Source: Limnochorda pilosa
Lineage (GTDB): Bacteria; Bacillota; Limnochordia; Limnochordales; Limnochordaceae
Reading direction: 5' to 3'
Assembly (NCBI RefSeq): GCF_001544015.1
Contig: NZ_AP014924.1
Span: forward strand, 620,001 to 684,000
Length of the DNA stretch: 64,000 nt
Shown: in pieces, positions 18,571 to 27,062 of the stretch
Numbering within the stretch: the stretch's first letter is position 1
Layout: every line of letters begins with the position of its first letter
Notes under the pieces: generated by a model
The model's input: only the letters and a program-made list of their open reading frames with translations
Told to the model about the DNA's origin: nothing
Database searches by the model: none
Translations under genes and position numbers: made by a program

Positions 18571-19595
18571 GCACGCCCCTTCCCGTGCAGCCGCCTCCGA
18601 TCCACGAGCCCATCCCCGGCCTCTACCAGGTTTCCATGCCCATCCCGGTTCCCCTGCGCGCGGTGAACGTCTACCTCCTGTCCGGACCGGAGGGGTGGAC
18701 GGTGGTGGACACGGGCTTCCATACCGCCGAGACCGAGGTGCGCTGGCGCCTGGCGCTGGACGCACTGGGGATCGGCTTCCGGGACCTGACGGCCATCGTG
18801 GTGAGCCACTACCACCCGGACCACATCGGTTGCGCCGGCTGGCTGCAGGAGCAAAGCGGGGCCCCGGTGCTCATGCTCCGGCAGGAGATCCCCCAGGTGG
18901 AGCGCTTCTGGCGTCCGGGAAGCCCGGCCGGGGAGGCCATCGCCGCCTTCTTTGAGGCCCACGGCATGCCCGTGCCCGAAGCGGGCCCTCTGGGCGGGCA
19001 CCACCTGGAGCAGGTGGCCCGGGTGACGCCCTTCCCCCGCATCACCCCGGTGGACCCGGGCCAGGAGCTGCGCCTGGGCGGCTGGCGGTTCCAGGTGCAC
19101 TGGGCACCGGGCCACGCGGAGGGGCTCATGGTCCTGTGGGAGCCCGATGCCCGCTTCCTCCTGGCCGACGACCTGATCCTGGCCACCATCACCCCCAACA
19201 TCAGCCTCTGGCCCTTCAGCGTGGAGAACCCGCTGGACCAGTACCTGAGCTCCCTGGGCCGCATCGCCCCGCTGCCGGCCCGGCTGGTCCTGCCCGGGCA
19301 CCGGGCGCCCATCGGCGACCTGGCCGGGCGGGTGGGGGAGATCGTGCTCCACCACCGGGACCGGCTCGATCGGGTGGAGGCGATCGTGCGCGAGCTCGAA
19401 CGGGACGGCGGCCCCGCACCCGTCACCGGCTGGGACGTGAACCTGCGCCTCTTCGGCCCCCAGCCGGACCTCTTCCGAAGCCGCTTCGCCATGGCCGAGA
19501 CCCTGGCGCACCTGGACTACCTGGCCGTGCACGGCCGCCTGCGGCAGGAAGAAGGGAACGGGTCCCCGGCCCGGATCTGCTACCGCACGGTCTGA
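18567..19595 (+). CDS. MBL-fold metallohydrolase
   Basis: A 342-aa metallo-beta-lactamase-fold hydrolase. Metal ligands are visible in SHYHPDHIGCAG (HxHxDH), a further His in WAPGHAEGLMVLW, Asp in LLADDLI and His in LVLPGHRAPIGD. A winged-helix-like C-terminal domain (residues about 255-335) follows, as in many glyoxalase-II-like and LACTB2-like hydrolases. It is cytoplasmic, since no signal is seen. The substrate cannot be deduced; thioesters, lactones or phosphodiesters are all possible. The GTG start overlaps the msrA stop. The region after it is degenerate, so it marks the end of the intact plus-strand block. Confidence 0.88.
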   Translation: MSTPLPVQPPPIHEPIPGLYQVSMPIPVPLRAVNVYLLSGPEGWTVVDTGFHTAETEVRWRLALDALGIGFRDLTAIVVSHYHPDHIGCAGWLQEQSGAPVLMLRQEIPQVERFWRPGSPAGEAIAAFFEAHGMPVPEAGPLGGHHLEQVARVTPFPRITPVDPGQELRLGGWRFQVHWAPGHAEGLMVLWEPDARFLLADDLILATITPNISLWPFSVENPLDQYLSSLGRIAPLPARLVLPGHRAPIGDLAGRVGEIVLHHRDRLDRVEAIVRELERDGGPAPVTGWDVNLRLFGPQPDLFRSRFAMAETLAHLDYLAVHGRLRQEEGNGSPARICYRTV

Positions 19596-19606
19596 GGCGT
19601 CTTCGG

Positions 19607-19953
19607 AAGCTCAGCCCGGCTCGGGCTCGTGCCGGCGCTGGGCTTCAACACGTGGCTGATGAGGGGCTACTTCGACACGATCCCCACCTCGCTGGAGGAG
19701 TAGGAGATGATGGACGGGGCCACGCCCTTCCAGGCCTTACTCGGACTTCCTCCTGGCCAACACCCTGCTCGAGAGCCGGGACACGCTCACCTTCGCCGTG
19801 GGGCTGCGGGCCTTCATCGCAGGCCAGTACACCACGCGCTGGGGCGTCTTCACCGCCGCCTCGGTGGTGGGAACGATCCCCATCGCGGTGATCTTCTACA
19901 TCCTGAAGGACCCGTTCGTCTCAGGCCTCACCCAGGGGGCGGTGAAGGAATGA
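19607..19953 (+). pseudogene. malG-type ABC sugar permease remnant
   Basis: Two blocks of a maltose-type permease survive. The first encodes LGFNTWLMRGYFDTIPTSLE and is cut by an in-frame TAG at 19701, after which the same frame continues with EMMDGATPFQA, the classic EAA-loop sequence. After a deletion and frameshift, a second block from about 19738 encodes the C-terminal part (FAVGLRAFIAGQYTTRWG, then VVGTIPIAVIFYILKDPFV) and stops at 19951. The 5' half is missing. It is the relic of a maltodextrin import system. Confidence 0.75.
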
Positions 19954-20107
19954 GGACGGTGAGGACCACCAGGACCCAGAGCTCCTGGCCTGGTTCCAGC
20001 GCCTCACTGCGCTCCGGCACGAATACCCCCCTGCTGGCGTCACGCGGCCGGGCGCGGTCTGGGTGGATGCGCTGACGGGAGAGCGGTTCAAGGACGCGGG
20101 TGGGTAG
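19952..20107 (+). pseudogene. alpha-amylase-family glycosidase C-terminal remnant
   Basis: Immediately after the malG remnant, overlapping its stop codon, 51 codons encode QDPELLAWFQRLTALRHEYP and a short tail. This resembles the region after the catalytic barrel of cyclomaltodextrinases and alpha-amylases, where RLIALRRE is common. There is no start codon or catalytic domain. With the malG remnant it suggests a deleted maltodextrin-use locus. The assignment rests on one motif. Confidence 0.45.
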
Positions 20108-20157
20108 TGGGCTGAGACGCGCTCTCGGTTGTGGTATACTGTACCAGGAGGTTTGCC

Positions 20158-20403
20158 ATACCGACGGTACGGCGCGTGGACGGATTCAGGTTCTTTTTCT
20201 TCAGCAACGAGGGCAACGAACCTCCGCACGTGCACGTCGAAGCGGCCGAGAAATACGCCAAGTTTTGGCTCAGACCTGTCGCGCTGGCGAGGTCCTATGG
20301 CTTTGGGGCCCACGAATTGAGCGGCATCCGAAGGATCGTGGAGAGTCGGTCGGATTACTTCGAGCACCGGTGGGGGGAGTACTTTGGCGAAGGCACTCAC
20401 TAG
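20158..20403 (+). CDS. DUF4160 protein, apparently with an ATA start codon
   Basis: About 81 aa, matching DUF4160 along its length (PTVRRVDGFRFFFFSNEGN, PPHVHVE, AKFWLRPV). Family members begin Met-Pro-Thr-Val; here the codon in the Met position is ATA at 20158, with a perfect AGGAGG six bases upstream. Alternatives are a GTG at 20131, which would place the binding site inside the gene, and a GTG at 20176, which has no binding site. A TATACT sequence lies at 20135-20140. It overlaps a DUF2442 gene by 20 bases. DUF4160/DUF2442 pairs are common and toxin-antitoxin-like, with no established mechanism that I know of. Confidence 0.72.
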   Translation: MPTVRRVDGFRFFFFSNEGNEPPHVHVEAAEKYAKFWLRPVALARSYGFGAHELSGIRRIVESRSDYFEHRWGEYFGEGTH

Positions 20404-20617
20404 TGCTTTTGGTAAGTCTGTGTCCTTCGATGAGGACCTGATGCACGTCGAACTCCTCGACGGGCGCCTGGTCAGTGTCCCCCTCGAATGGTTTCCGAAG
20501 TTGCGGCAGGCCACCCCCGAACAGCGCAGCAAGTGGCGCTGGATCGGCCCCGGAGTGGGCATTCACTGGGAGGAGCTGGACGAGGACATTTCGATAGAAG
20601 GCCTTCTTCAGACGTAA
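20384..20617 (+). CDS. DUF2442 protein
   Basis: A 77-aa protein with the complete DUF2442 pattern: VSFDEDLMHVELLDGRLV, VPLEWFPKLRQATPEQR and IGIH-like GVGIHWEELDEDISIEGLL. It starts at the TTG at 20384 with GGGGGGAG four bases upstream, inside the end of the DUF4160 gene, so the two are translationally coupled. DUF2442 proteins are small, probably nucleic-acid-associated, and typically partner DUF4160. It is intact, although its neighbours on both sides are decayed, which suggests this pair arrived or persists as a small selfish or stabilising module. Confidence 0.82.
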   Translation: MAKALTSAFGKSVSFDEDLMHVELLDGRLVSVPLEWFPKLRQATPEQRSKWRWIGPGVGIHWEELDEDISIEGLLQT

Positions 20618-20716
20618 GCATGAACCATGCAGCTACAGGCGCGGCCGACTCCATTGCTCGAGACTCCGAAAGTCATGCCGCCACGATGGCACATGATCGG
20701 CCCCGGAGTTCCGCCT

Positions 20717-21083
20717 TCAGTTCGGCGTGGGCAGAGCGGCCACCTTGGTGGAGAGCCAGTCCGCCAGGTCCCATGTGTGGCAGCGGCGCAGCGGCCCTTC
20801 GACGAAACGCAGATCGGCGGGCTCCAACAGGTTCACGTATCGCTCCAGCAGCGCGACGCCCAGGCTGTGAAGCTCGTGCTCGTTGGTCTGAAACAGCCTT
20901 CCACCAGCTCCACGAGTTGGGGGCGGGGCAGGGCGCGATGCTCTCGGTGGAATGGCCGGGCGTCTGGCGGACGAACGGGACGGTGACGCCGTAGAAGCAC
21001 AGGGTGCCCTTGAGGTAGGCTTTGGCGCCGATAGCCCGCTCCGGTGTGCCCGCGTCCCGGAGGATGTTGCGCGAGGCTTCCAC
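20717..21083 (-). pseudogene. AlkD-like DNA alkylation repair protein, frameshifted
   Basis: Starting from a GTG at 21083 behind GGAGGA, the reading frame encodes ILRDAGTPERAIGAKAYLKG and FYGVTVPFVRQ, typical of the AlkD HEAT-repeat glycosylase family. The sequence then continues in a second frame as LPRPQLVELVEGCF and in a third as NEHELHSLGVALLERYV, HTWDLADWLSTKV, ending at a TGA at 20717. Two frameshifts are needed within 370 bases, and the C-terminal half of the usual protein (about 230 aa) is missing. Confidence 0.65.
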
Positions 21084-21109
21084 CTAGTCCTCCACCAGCA
21101 CGGCGGAGA

Positions 21110-21684
21110 TCAATCCTTTCCAGGTTGCGGCCCTTGCCTTGCCGTCCAACGGTGGGCCCGCTTCCGCACCTTCTCCAGGGTCCCGGCGAGCCTTTCTGCG
21201 GCCGCCTGTGCCTCCAGATACGGCCAGTCCAAGGAATGGTCATGCAACGCCACCAGACGGGCGGCCCACTCCTCGTCCGCCTGGGACCTCCAGTGGGCTG
21301 CCGCGCGCAGACGATCGAGGATCAGGTCCTCCACGCCGATGACCGGAACCGAGAGGCCCCGCACGTCGATGGTGCTGACGCGCTCGGGGCTACCGGCCAA
21401 TGGAGGTCCGGCCCACCCCCATGGCGTGACCTCTGCGCGCCCACGTTCAGCCGGTAGCGCCGGGGCCCCAAGATCTCCAGCCGGCCGGATTCGAGGGCGT
21501 GCCTCCAAAGCCCCAGGACTTGCAGCGTGAGGAGTCGCTGCTCTTCTCCAGAGCGGGGTCTTTCGCGGGTGAGCCTCCGAGGTCGCTCCGAAGCGCTTCG
21601 GATGTAAACGTCGCGGGCTCGGGGCATCATCTCACGAGTGTACTCATCCAACCTGTAGGTGCGCACGGAATCCTCCCGCTCCAT
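21110..21684 (-). pseudogene. nucleotidyltransferase-like gene, frameshifted
   Basis: The C-terminal frame (21110 to about 21440) encodes VPVIGVEDLILDRLRAAAHW and DEEWAARLVALHDHSLDW, resembling AbiEii/DUF6036-type nucleotidyltransferases. The upstream part is in another frame (LDEYTREMMPRARDVYIRSA, then LQVLGLWRHALESGRLEIL), so a frameshift near 21440 breaks the gene. The upstream segment could instead be a separate partner gene. It lies next to the broken AlkD-like gene in the same decayed zone. Confidence 0.42.
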
Positions 21685-21757
21685 CAGAGGACCACCGCCA
21701 GCCTGGGATCAACAAGAGCAGAGCGACTGCAGACGTCTTCGATGGTCGGTCCTTCCC

Positions 21758-23272
21758 TCATGGCGCCACGAACACCTCCGTCGCGTCCAGGGCCACGGTG
21801 GGCTGATCCTGCCACCAGCCGTAGACGCTGGTCTTCATGGCCGCAAGCTGCGGGGCGGCGAAGAGGAAGACGTTCGCCGCGTCGTCGGCGATCTGGCGCT
21901 GGATCTGGGCGTAGAGCTCGGCCCGCTGCGCCTCGCCGGTGGCGGCCGTCACCTGCTGGAGGAGCTCCTGCACGCGAGGGCTGTCGTAGCGGAAGTAGTA
22001 GTTGGGGTTCCCGTAGATGCTGATGTCCATCGGCTCCGCGTGGCCGATGATGGTCATGTCGTACTGGGCTTCACCGAAGATGCGGGAGAGCCAGGTGGTC
22101 CACTCCACGATCTCGAGCCTCAGGCGGATCCCCACCTTGCGGAGCTGCTCGGCCACCACCTCGCCCGAGCGGCGGGAGTACTCGTAGGGCTGGGGCAGGG
22201 AAAGGGTGGCCTCGAAGCCGTTGGGGTAACCCGCCTCCACGAGCAGGGCGCGGGCCTTCTCGGGGTCGTAGGGGTAGAGCTCGCTCAGGTCCACGTAGTA
22301 GGGCTCGGCCGGAGTCATGTGCGAGCCGATGGGGATGCCGAAGCCGAACATGGCCCCGTCGATCACCTCCCGCCGGTTGATGGCGTAGGTGATCGCCTGC
22401 CGGACCCGCACGTCGCTGAAGGGCTTCCGGCTGTTGTTCATGGCCAGGATCACGTCGGCGGTGGAGGAGCCCTGGAGGAGCTTGAAGCCGGGCCGGGACT
22501 GGATCACCAGGGCGTTCTCGGGGCTGAGCCCGTAGCCGATCACGTCGATGTCGCCTGCCTGCAGGGCGGCCATCTGGGCATTGGGGTCCGGCATGAAGCG
22601 GAACTCCACCCGATCCAGGTAGGGCAGCTTCGGGTCGTAGTAGCCGTCGAAGCGGGCCAGGCGGACCAGGCTGCCCCGCTGCCACGTCACGAAGCGGAAG
22701 GGCCCGGTGCCCACGGGGTGGGTGGCCTGTCCGGAGGCGGTGCCCTCAGGGAAGATGACCGAGTCGGGACGGGCCAGGTTGTAGAGGAGCTCGGAGTTGG
22801 GCCGGGAGAGCTCGATCCGTACCGTCTGCGGGTCGGGGGCGGTGAAGGAGGCAATGTCGCGGTAGTACTCGGGGTGGGTGTGGCCCGAGGCGGGGTTCGT
22901 CGCCCGCTGGAGCATCTCCAGCACGTCGGCGGCGTCGAAGCCGCTCCCGTCGTGGAAACGGACGCCCTCCCGCAGGGTGAAGGTGTAGACCTTCCCGTCA
23001 GGCGAGATGGTCCAGCGCTTGGCCAGGGCGGGCACGATCCGGCCGTGGCGGTCGATGCGCACCAGGCCCTGGTGCACGTTGTCGTACACCATGCGGGCGA
23101 TCTCTTGAGAGGTGCTGATGGTGGGGTCCAGGCCGGGCGGCTCGGCGGCGATGGCCACCCGTAGGGTGCCGCCATAGACGGGTTCCGGGGCCTCCTGGGC
23201 GCCGGCCGAAAGCCCGGCCGCGATCAGGATCAGGGCAATCAAAGCCAGGGAACGGACAAGGGGCATGCGCAC
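21758..23272 (-). CDS. peptide-type ABC transporter substrate-binding protein
   Basis: Periplasmic family 5 (DppA/OppA) solute-binding protein, 504 aa. An N-terminal signal (MPLVRSLALIALILIAAGLS, cleavage near AGA-QE) has no lipobox Cys, so the protein should be soluble outside the membrane. Family landmarks are AAEPPGLDPTISTSQEIAR, FTLREGVRFHDGSGFDAADV, HPVGTGPFRF, FSDVRVRQAITYAINR and LVEAGYPNGFE. The start is the GTG at 23272, with AGGAGG eight bases upstream. The next gene upstream is an M20 peptidase, which suggests peptide uptake and hydrolysis, but permease and ATPase genes are absent here and must be supplied elsewhere. Confidence 0.92.
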   Translation of the reverse strand: MRMPLVRSLALIALILIAAGLSAGAQEAPEPVYGGTLRVAIAAEPPGLDPTISTSQEIARMVYDNVHQGLVRIDRHGRIVPALAKRWTISPDGKVYTFTLREGVRFHDGSGFDAADVLEMLQRATNPASGHTHPEYYRDIASFTAPDPQTVRIELSRPNSELLYNLARPDSVIFPEGTASGQATHPVGTGPFRFVTWQRGSLVRLARFDGYYDPKLPYLDRVEFRFMPDPNAQMAALQAGDIDVIGYGLSPENALVIQSRPGFKLLQGSSTADVILAMNNSRKPFSDVRVRQAITYAINRREVIDGAMFGFGIPIGSHMTPAEPYYVDLSELYPYDPEKARALLVEAGYPNGFEATLSLPQPYEYSRRSGEVVAEQLRKVGIRLRLEIVEWTTWLSRIFGEAQYDMTIIGHAEPMDISIYGNPNYYFRYDSPRVQELLQQVTAATGEAQRAELYAQIQRQIADDAANVFLFAAPQLAAMKTSVYGWWQDQPTVALDATEVFVAP

Positions 23273-23310
23273 AGCGGGCACCTCCTGGTTCGTCGATCTC
23301 CGGGGTCCTT

Positions 23311-24564
23311 TCATCTTTCCCGGTTCACAGGCTCGGTAAGGAAGAGCACCGCGGCCGCCGCGTAGATGCGTGCGGCCCGAACGAGCTCGTCCACCTCCAC
23401 GTACTCGTCCACCTGGTGGGGCAGGTAGCGGTTGCCGGGCCCCAGGGTCACGATGGGCACATCGGCCCAGGCGGCCAGGAACGTGCCGTCGGTGGCGCCC
23501 GGTACCCCGCCCCGCACCACGGGCTGCCCCACCAGGGTGCAGGCCGCCTCCACCGCGAGCACCACCGTCTCGTGGGGGTCGGTCTCGGTCCATGGGCGCT
23601 CCTCCAGGACCTCCAGGGAGGCCCGACAGTCGCGGTCCTCGGCCTGGAGGCCGGCCAGGATCGCCTCCAGACGGTTCCGCACCAGGCCGTGGTCCTGGCG
23701 GGGCACGGTGCGGATGTCGAGCGCCACCCGGGCCGAGCCGGGCACCACGTTCACCTGGGCCTCCCCGCCCGCGGGCGCCTGGAGGATGGTGGGCGTCAGC
23801 GTGGGCGGGCCCAGGTGGGGGTGGCGGCCCAGCTCCTGCCGGAACTCCTTCTCCAGGGCGGCCACCCGCTCCACGAAGCGGGCGGCCCAGGGGATCGGGT
23901 TGGCGCCCTGGTCCGGCATGGCACCGTGTGCCATGCGGCCGGCGAAACGTACGTCCACCCGCATCGCGCCCTTCTGGGTGAGGCAGACCTCGTTCTGCTC
24001 GGGCTCGCAGATGATGGCGCCGTCCACGTCCCGAGCCAGGCCCGCCCGGATGAAGGTTTTGACGCCCTCCATCATCCCTTCCTCGTCCACCAGGGCGGCC
24101 AGCCGCACCTGCCCGGGCAGGGGCAGTCCCGCCTGCTTCAGGGCCCTGAGGGCCGCGAGGGCGGCGGCCAGGCCGCCCTTCATGTCGTTGGCCCCCCGCC
24201 CGTAGATGCGCCCGTCGACCAGCTCGGCCCCAAAGGGAGGATGCGACCAGGCCGATGGGTCCCCGGCGGTCACCACGTCGGTGTGGCCCTCGAAGAGGAG
24301 GGTGGGGCCCGCCTGGCCCGAGGGGGACCAGTCGGCCACCACGTTGGGCCGGCCGGGGGCCACCTCGTCCACCCGGGGGTCGAGGCCAAGGTCGGCCAGG
24401 ACGTCGCGCACCCAGAGGGCGCAGCGTCGCTCGTTTCCTTCCGGGTCGCAGGGACGGTAGACGCTGGGGATCCGCACCAGCTCCCGGGTGAGGCGGATCA
24501 CCTCCGCCTCATCGACCGCCTCGGCTGCCCGGCGCGCCCAGAGCGCCCGCTCCTTCGGTTCCAC
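23311..24564 (-). CDS. M20 family metallopeptidase (ArgE/DapE/ACY1 type)
   Basis: Cytoplasmic dizinc aminoacylase/peptidase, 417 aa. Metal-binding motifs are FEGHTDVV, RGANDMKGG and the catalytic DEEGMMEG; a later GATDGTFLA and the His in NRYLPHQVDEYVEV complete the active site. The dimerisation domain lies between them (QVNVVPGSARVALDIRTVP). The GTG at 24564 is chosen because AGGAGG lies seven bases upstream, 19 codons inside the longest ORF. It is transcribed ahead of the peptide-binding protein gene with 38 bases between, so the two probably act together on peptides or N-acyl amino acids. The substrate is not determined. Confidence 0.92.
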   Translation of the reverse strand: MEPKERALWARRAAEAVDEAEVIRLTRELVRIPSVYRPCDPEGNERRCALWVRDVLADLGLDPRVDEVAPGRPNVVADWSPSGQAGPTLLFEGHTDVVTAGDPSAWSHPPFGAELVDGRIYGRGANDMKGGLAAALAALRALKQAGLPLPGQVRLAALVDEEGMMEGVKTFIRAGLARDVDGAIICEPEQNEVCLTQKGAMRVDVRFAGRMAHGAMPDQGANPIPWAARFVERVAALEKEFRQELGRHPHLGPPTLTPTILQAPAGGEAQVNVVPGSARVALDIRTVPRQDHGLVRNRLEAILAGLQAEDRDCRASLEVLEERPWTETDPHETVVLAVEAACTLVGQPVVRGGVPGATDGTFLAAWADVPIVTLGPGNRYLPHQVDEYVEVDELVRAARIYAAAAVLFLTEPVNRER

Positions 24565-24722
24565 CGGCGTACCTCCTGTGACGATCGGCGCGCCCCGTGC
24601 CCGGACCTCCTCCACCTCCACGGCAGCACATACCTCTCCAGGTGTGGCGTCGGGTCGGAAAGCAGGTCAGGTATGGGAGAGTTGGCCGTGCAGGGTGGGA
24701 ACTCCTGCGAGCCCGGAGAGGC

Positions 24723-26114
24723 CTAGCGGGGCACGGAACGCTCCTGCGACCGGGCCGGCTCTGATTCCGAGATCAGGCGGACGCCCCGGTCGTAGAAGAG
24801 GTAGCTCCACGCCCAGTTCACCAGCACCAGCAACCGGTTCCGGAAGCCGATGAGGTTCACCAGGTGGACCCCCAGCCAGGCGAGCCAGGCGGGAAAGCCT
24901 CGGACGGGCCGGCCCCGCACCTGGGCCACCGCCGCATTCCGGCCGATGGTGACCATGGTACCCCGGTCGTGGTAGCGGAAGGGCAGGGGCTTGCGCCCCT
25001 CGATCTGGCGGCGGATGTTCCGGGCGGCGTGCTCGCCCTGCTGGATGGCCACGGGCGCCACCTGGGGCAGGGGACGGCCCGCTTCGTCTTCCAGGTAGGC
25101 CATGTCGCCGATGCAGGAAACCTCGGGATGGTCCGGGAGCTGGAGTGTGGGGTTGACCACCACACGCCCGCCCCGGGCCGTGGCCACGCCCAGGCCGGCG
25201 GCCAGGTCGCTCGCCTGGACGCCCGCGGTCCACACCAGGGTCCGGGTGGCGATGCTGGTGCCGTCCTTGAGGTAGACCCGCTCGTCCGTGGCCCGGGTGA
25301 CCGCGGCGCCAAGGCGAACCTCCACCCGCTTCGCCTCCAGCCGTCCTTTGGCGTAGGTCTGGAGCTCCTCGGGCAGGGCCGGGAGGAGCCGATCCATGGC
25401 CTCCAGGAGGAGGATGCGGACCTCGCTGAAGTCGAGGCGGATGTAGTCCCGGGCCAGCACACCGTACACCAGCTCGGCCAGGGCGCCAGAGAACTCGATG
25501 CCCGTCGGGCCGCCGCCCACCACCACGAAGGTGAGGAGCGCCCGCCGGAGCTCGGGGTCCGGCTCCCGCAGGGCCCGCTCGAAGAGGCGCAGGATGTGGC
25601 TGCGGAGGATCACGGCCTGGCCGATCTCCTTCAGCTCGAAGGCGCACCGGGCGACGGACTCCATGCGGAAGAAGTTGGTCCGACTGCCGGCGGCCAGGAT
25701 CAGGTAGTCGTAGGGGATGGGGCCACCGTCGGTGAGCACCTGGCGCTCCCCCAGGTCCACGCCCGTCACCTCGGCCATGAGGAAGCCCACGTTGGGCAGC
25801 CGGCGCACGATGCCGCGCACCGGGTAAGCGATGTCGTCGGGTTCCAGCTCGGCCGCGGCCACCTGATAGAGGAGCGGCAGGAAGGTGTGGTAGTTGTGGC
25901 GGTCCAGGATGGTGACCTCGGCGGGGCTGCCGGCCAGGGCCCGGGCCGCCCAGAGCCCGCCGAAGCCCGCCCCGACCACCACCACCCGGGGGCCGGCGCC
26001 GCCCGCTTCGCCACGCACCGCACCGTCTCGCGAGAGCGGCAGCGTGCCGTCTGCTCCATGGACCGTGCTCCCATCCCACGCGAAGAGGGCCGGGCCTTCT
26101 GCCTGATCGGCCAC
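24723..26114 (-). CDS. ndh: type II NADH:quinone oxidoreductase
   Basis: Single-subunit, non-proton-pumping NADH dehydrogenase (463 aa) on the cytoplasmic face of the membrane. It feeds electrons from NADH to quinone. FAD motif VVVVGAGFGGLWAARAL, NADH motif VVVGGGPTGIEFSGALAEL and the quinone-site segment APVAIQQGEHAARNI are present. The C-terminal amphipathic region (LAWLGVHLVNLIGFRNRLLV) anchors it to the membrane. A hydrophilic extension of about 38 residues precedes the FAD domain. The start is the GTG at 26114 behind a GGGAGGGAGGGAG run. It is divergent from a GbsR/MarR regulator with an inverted repeat between them, suggesting control by that regulator. A terminal oxidase (cydAB) is encoded nearby. 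Confidence 0.95.
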   Translation of the reverse strand: MADQAEGPALFAWDGSTVHGADGTLPLSRDGAVRGEAGGAGPRVVVVGAGFGGLWAARALAGSPAEVTILDRHNYHTFLPLLYQVAAAELEPDDIAYPVRGIVRRLPNVGFLMAEVTGVDLGERQVLTDGGPIPYDYLILAAGSRTNFFRMESVARCAFELKEIGQAVILRSHILRLFERALREPDPELRRALLTFVVVGGGPTGIEFSGALAELVYGVLARDYIRLDFSEVRILLLEAMDRLLPALPEELQTYAKGRLEAKRVEVRLGAAVTRATDERVYLKDGTSIATRTLVWTAGVQASDLAAGLGVATARGGRVVVNPTLQLPDHPEVSCIGDMAYLEDEAGRPLPQVAPVAIQQGEHAARNIRRQIEGRKPLPFRYHDRGTMVTIGRNAAVAQVRGRPVRGFPAWLAWLGVHLVNLIGFRNRLLVLVNWAWSYLFYDRGVRLISESEPARSQERSVPR

Positions 26115-26278
26115 GGTGCTCCCTCCCTCCCTCCCCAGACAGTTTATCCGGTTGGCCGCCGGGGACCAGCGTCGGACGCGCCGGGCATCACGGGACGGCT
26201 GCAGGGCTCTTCCCCGCAGCCCCCGGGTGCCCGCCCTCGCGATTCATGGCCCAGCGCTCCTTGAGCACCTCATACTGG

Positions 26279-26300
26279 ACGTTTCGTATGGACTAAACGT
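26279..26300. promoter_or_regulatory. inverted repeat, likely operator of the GbsR/MarR regulator
   Basis: ACGTTT-N10-AAACGT sits between ndh and the divergent regulator gene. It is followed by the self-complementary GTACGTAC at 26304-26311 and by TACTAT, which could be a -10 of the regulator. Sequence and position fit autoregulation plus control of ndh. Confidence 0.45.
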
Positions 26301-26343
26301 AGCGTACGTACTATCCTTGGCATGAGAGAAGGGAGAGGTCTCG

Positions 26344-26805
26344 TTGCCACAGGTGTCCCCTGAGGTACGGCGCCTGATCGACAGGTTCGGCAGGTTCTTC
26401 GGGGAGGTGGGCGCCTCCCGGGCGACCGGCCGGATGCTGGCATGGCTCCTCATCGCGGATGAACCGCAGTCCCTCGACGACCTTGTTCATGTCCTGCACA
26501 TCAGCAAGGCCGCTGCAAGCCAGGGAACCCGGGTGTTGGAGCGCACCGGCTTCATCGAACGGGTGACCGTTCCGGGGGACCGCAAGGCCTACTATCAGGC
26601 CAGCCCGGACATGTCGAGTGCCATCGTCCAGACGTCCGTGATCAAGATGGACGAAATGGCCCGCCTCGCCGACGACGGCATCCGTGCCGTCGGCGAGGAG
26701 AATCAGACGGCGCGTCAGCGGCTCGCCCGTATGAGCCGGCTCTATCGGCACATCCGCAAGCGGATGCCCGAGATTCTGCGTGAGATCGAGACCGAGGAGG
26801 AATGA
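26344..26805 (+). CDS. GbsR/MarR-family transcriptional regulator
   Basis: A 153-aa winged-helix regulator. The helix-turn-helix lies in SLDDLVHVLHISKAAASQGT, followed by the wing RTGFIERVTVPGDRKAYYQ. C-terminal helices (MARLADDGIRAVGEE; LYRHIRKRMPEILREIE) should form the dimer interface. The overall form matches GbsR-like proteins, which respond to small osmolytes or redox compounds. It starts with TTG at 26344 behind GGGAGAGG. It is divergent from ndh with an inverted repeat between, and co-directional with the radical SAM and export genes after a 257-base gap in which I see no gene. Its regulon and ligand are inference. Confidence 0.88.
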   Translation: MPQVSPEVRRLIDRFGRFFGEVGASRATGRMLAWLLIADEPQSLDDLVHVLHISKAAASQGTRVLERTGFIERVTVPGDRKAYYQASPDMSSAIVQTSVIKMDEMARLADDGIRAVGEENQTARQRLARMSRLYRHIRKRMPEILREIETEEE

Positions 26806-27062
26806 AGGATGACCGGAGGCGGCGGGTTCACTCGCATCGCGCACGGGTGATCGCCTGCGGCGTCCGGCTTACCATGGGGCAGCGGACCTGACCTTTCAAC
26901 GCCGGAGGGGGAGAGGTCGGGTGCGGGCTCCGGCTTGGATATGAGCCGAGATCCCACCCGGATCGGTCTTCATCCGGACCTGCCAGAGCCAGCCAGCCCT
27001 GGCAGGCCCCTGCGCCCGGGCGGGGATGGGCAGGTCGAGTAGACGAGGGGGAGGGGAACCAC

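Noticed and set aside
26118-26134. CTCC/GGGA tandem repeat upstream of ndh as a phase-variable tract
   Set aside because: Only about three to four units, and it coincides with the ribosome binding site of ndh; ordinary G-rich Shine-Dalgarno sequence explains it.
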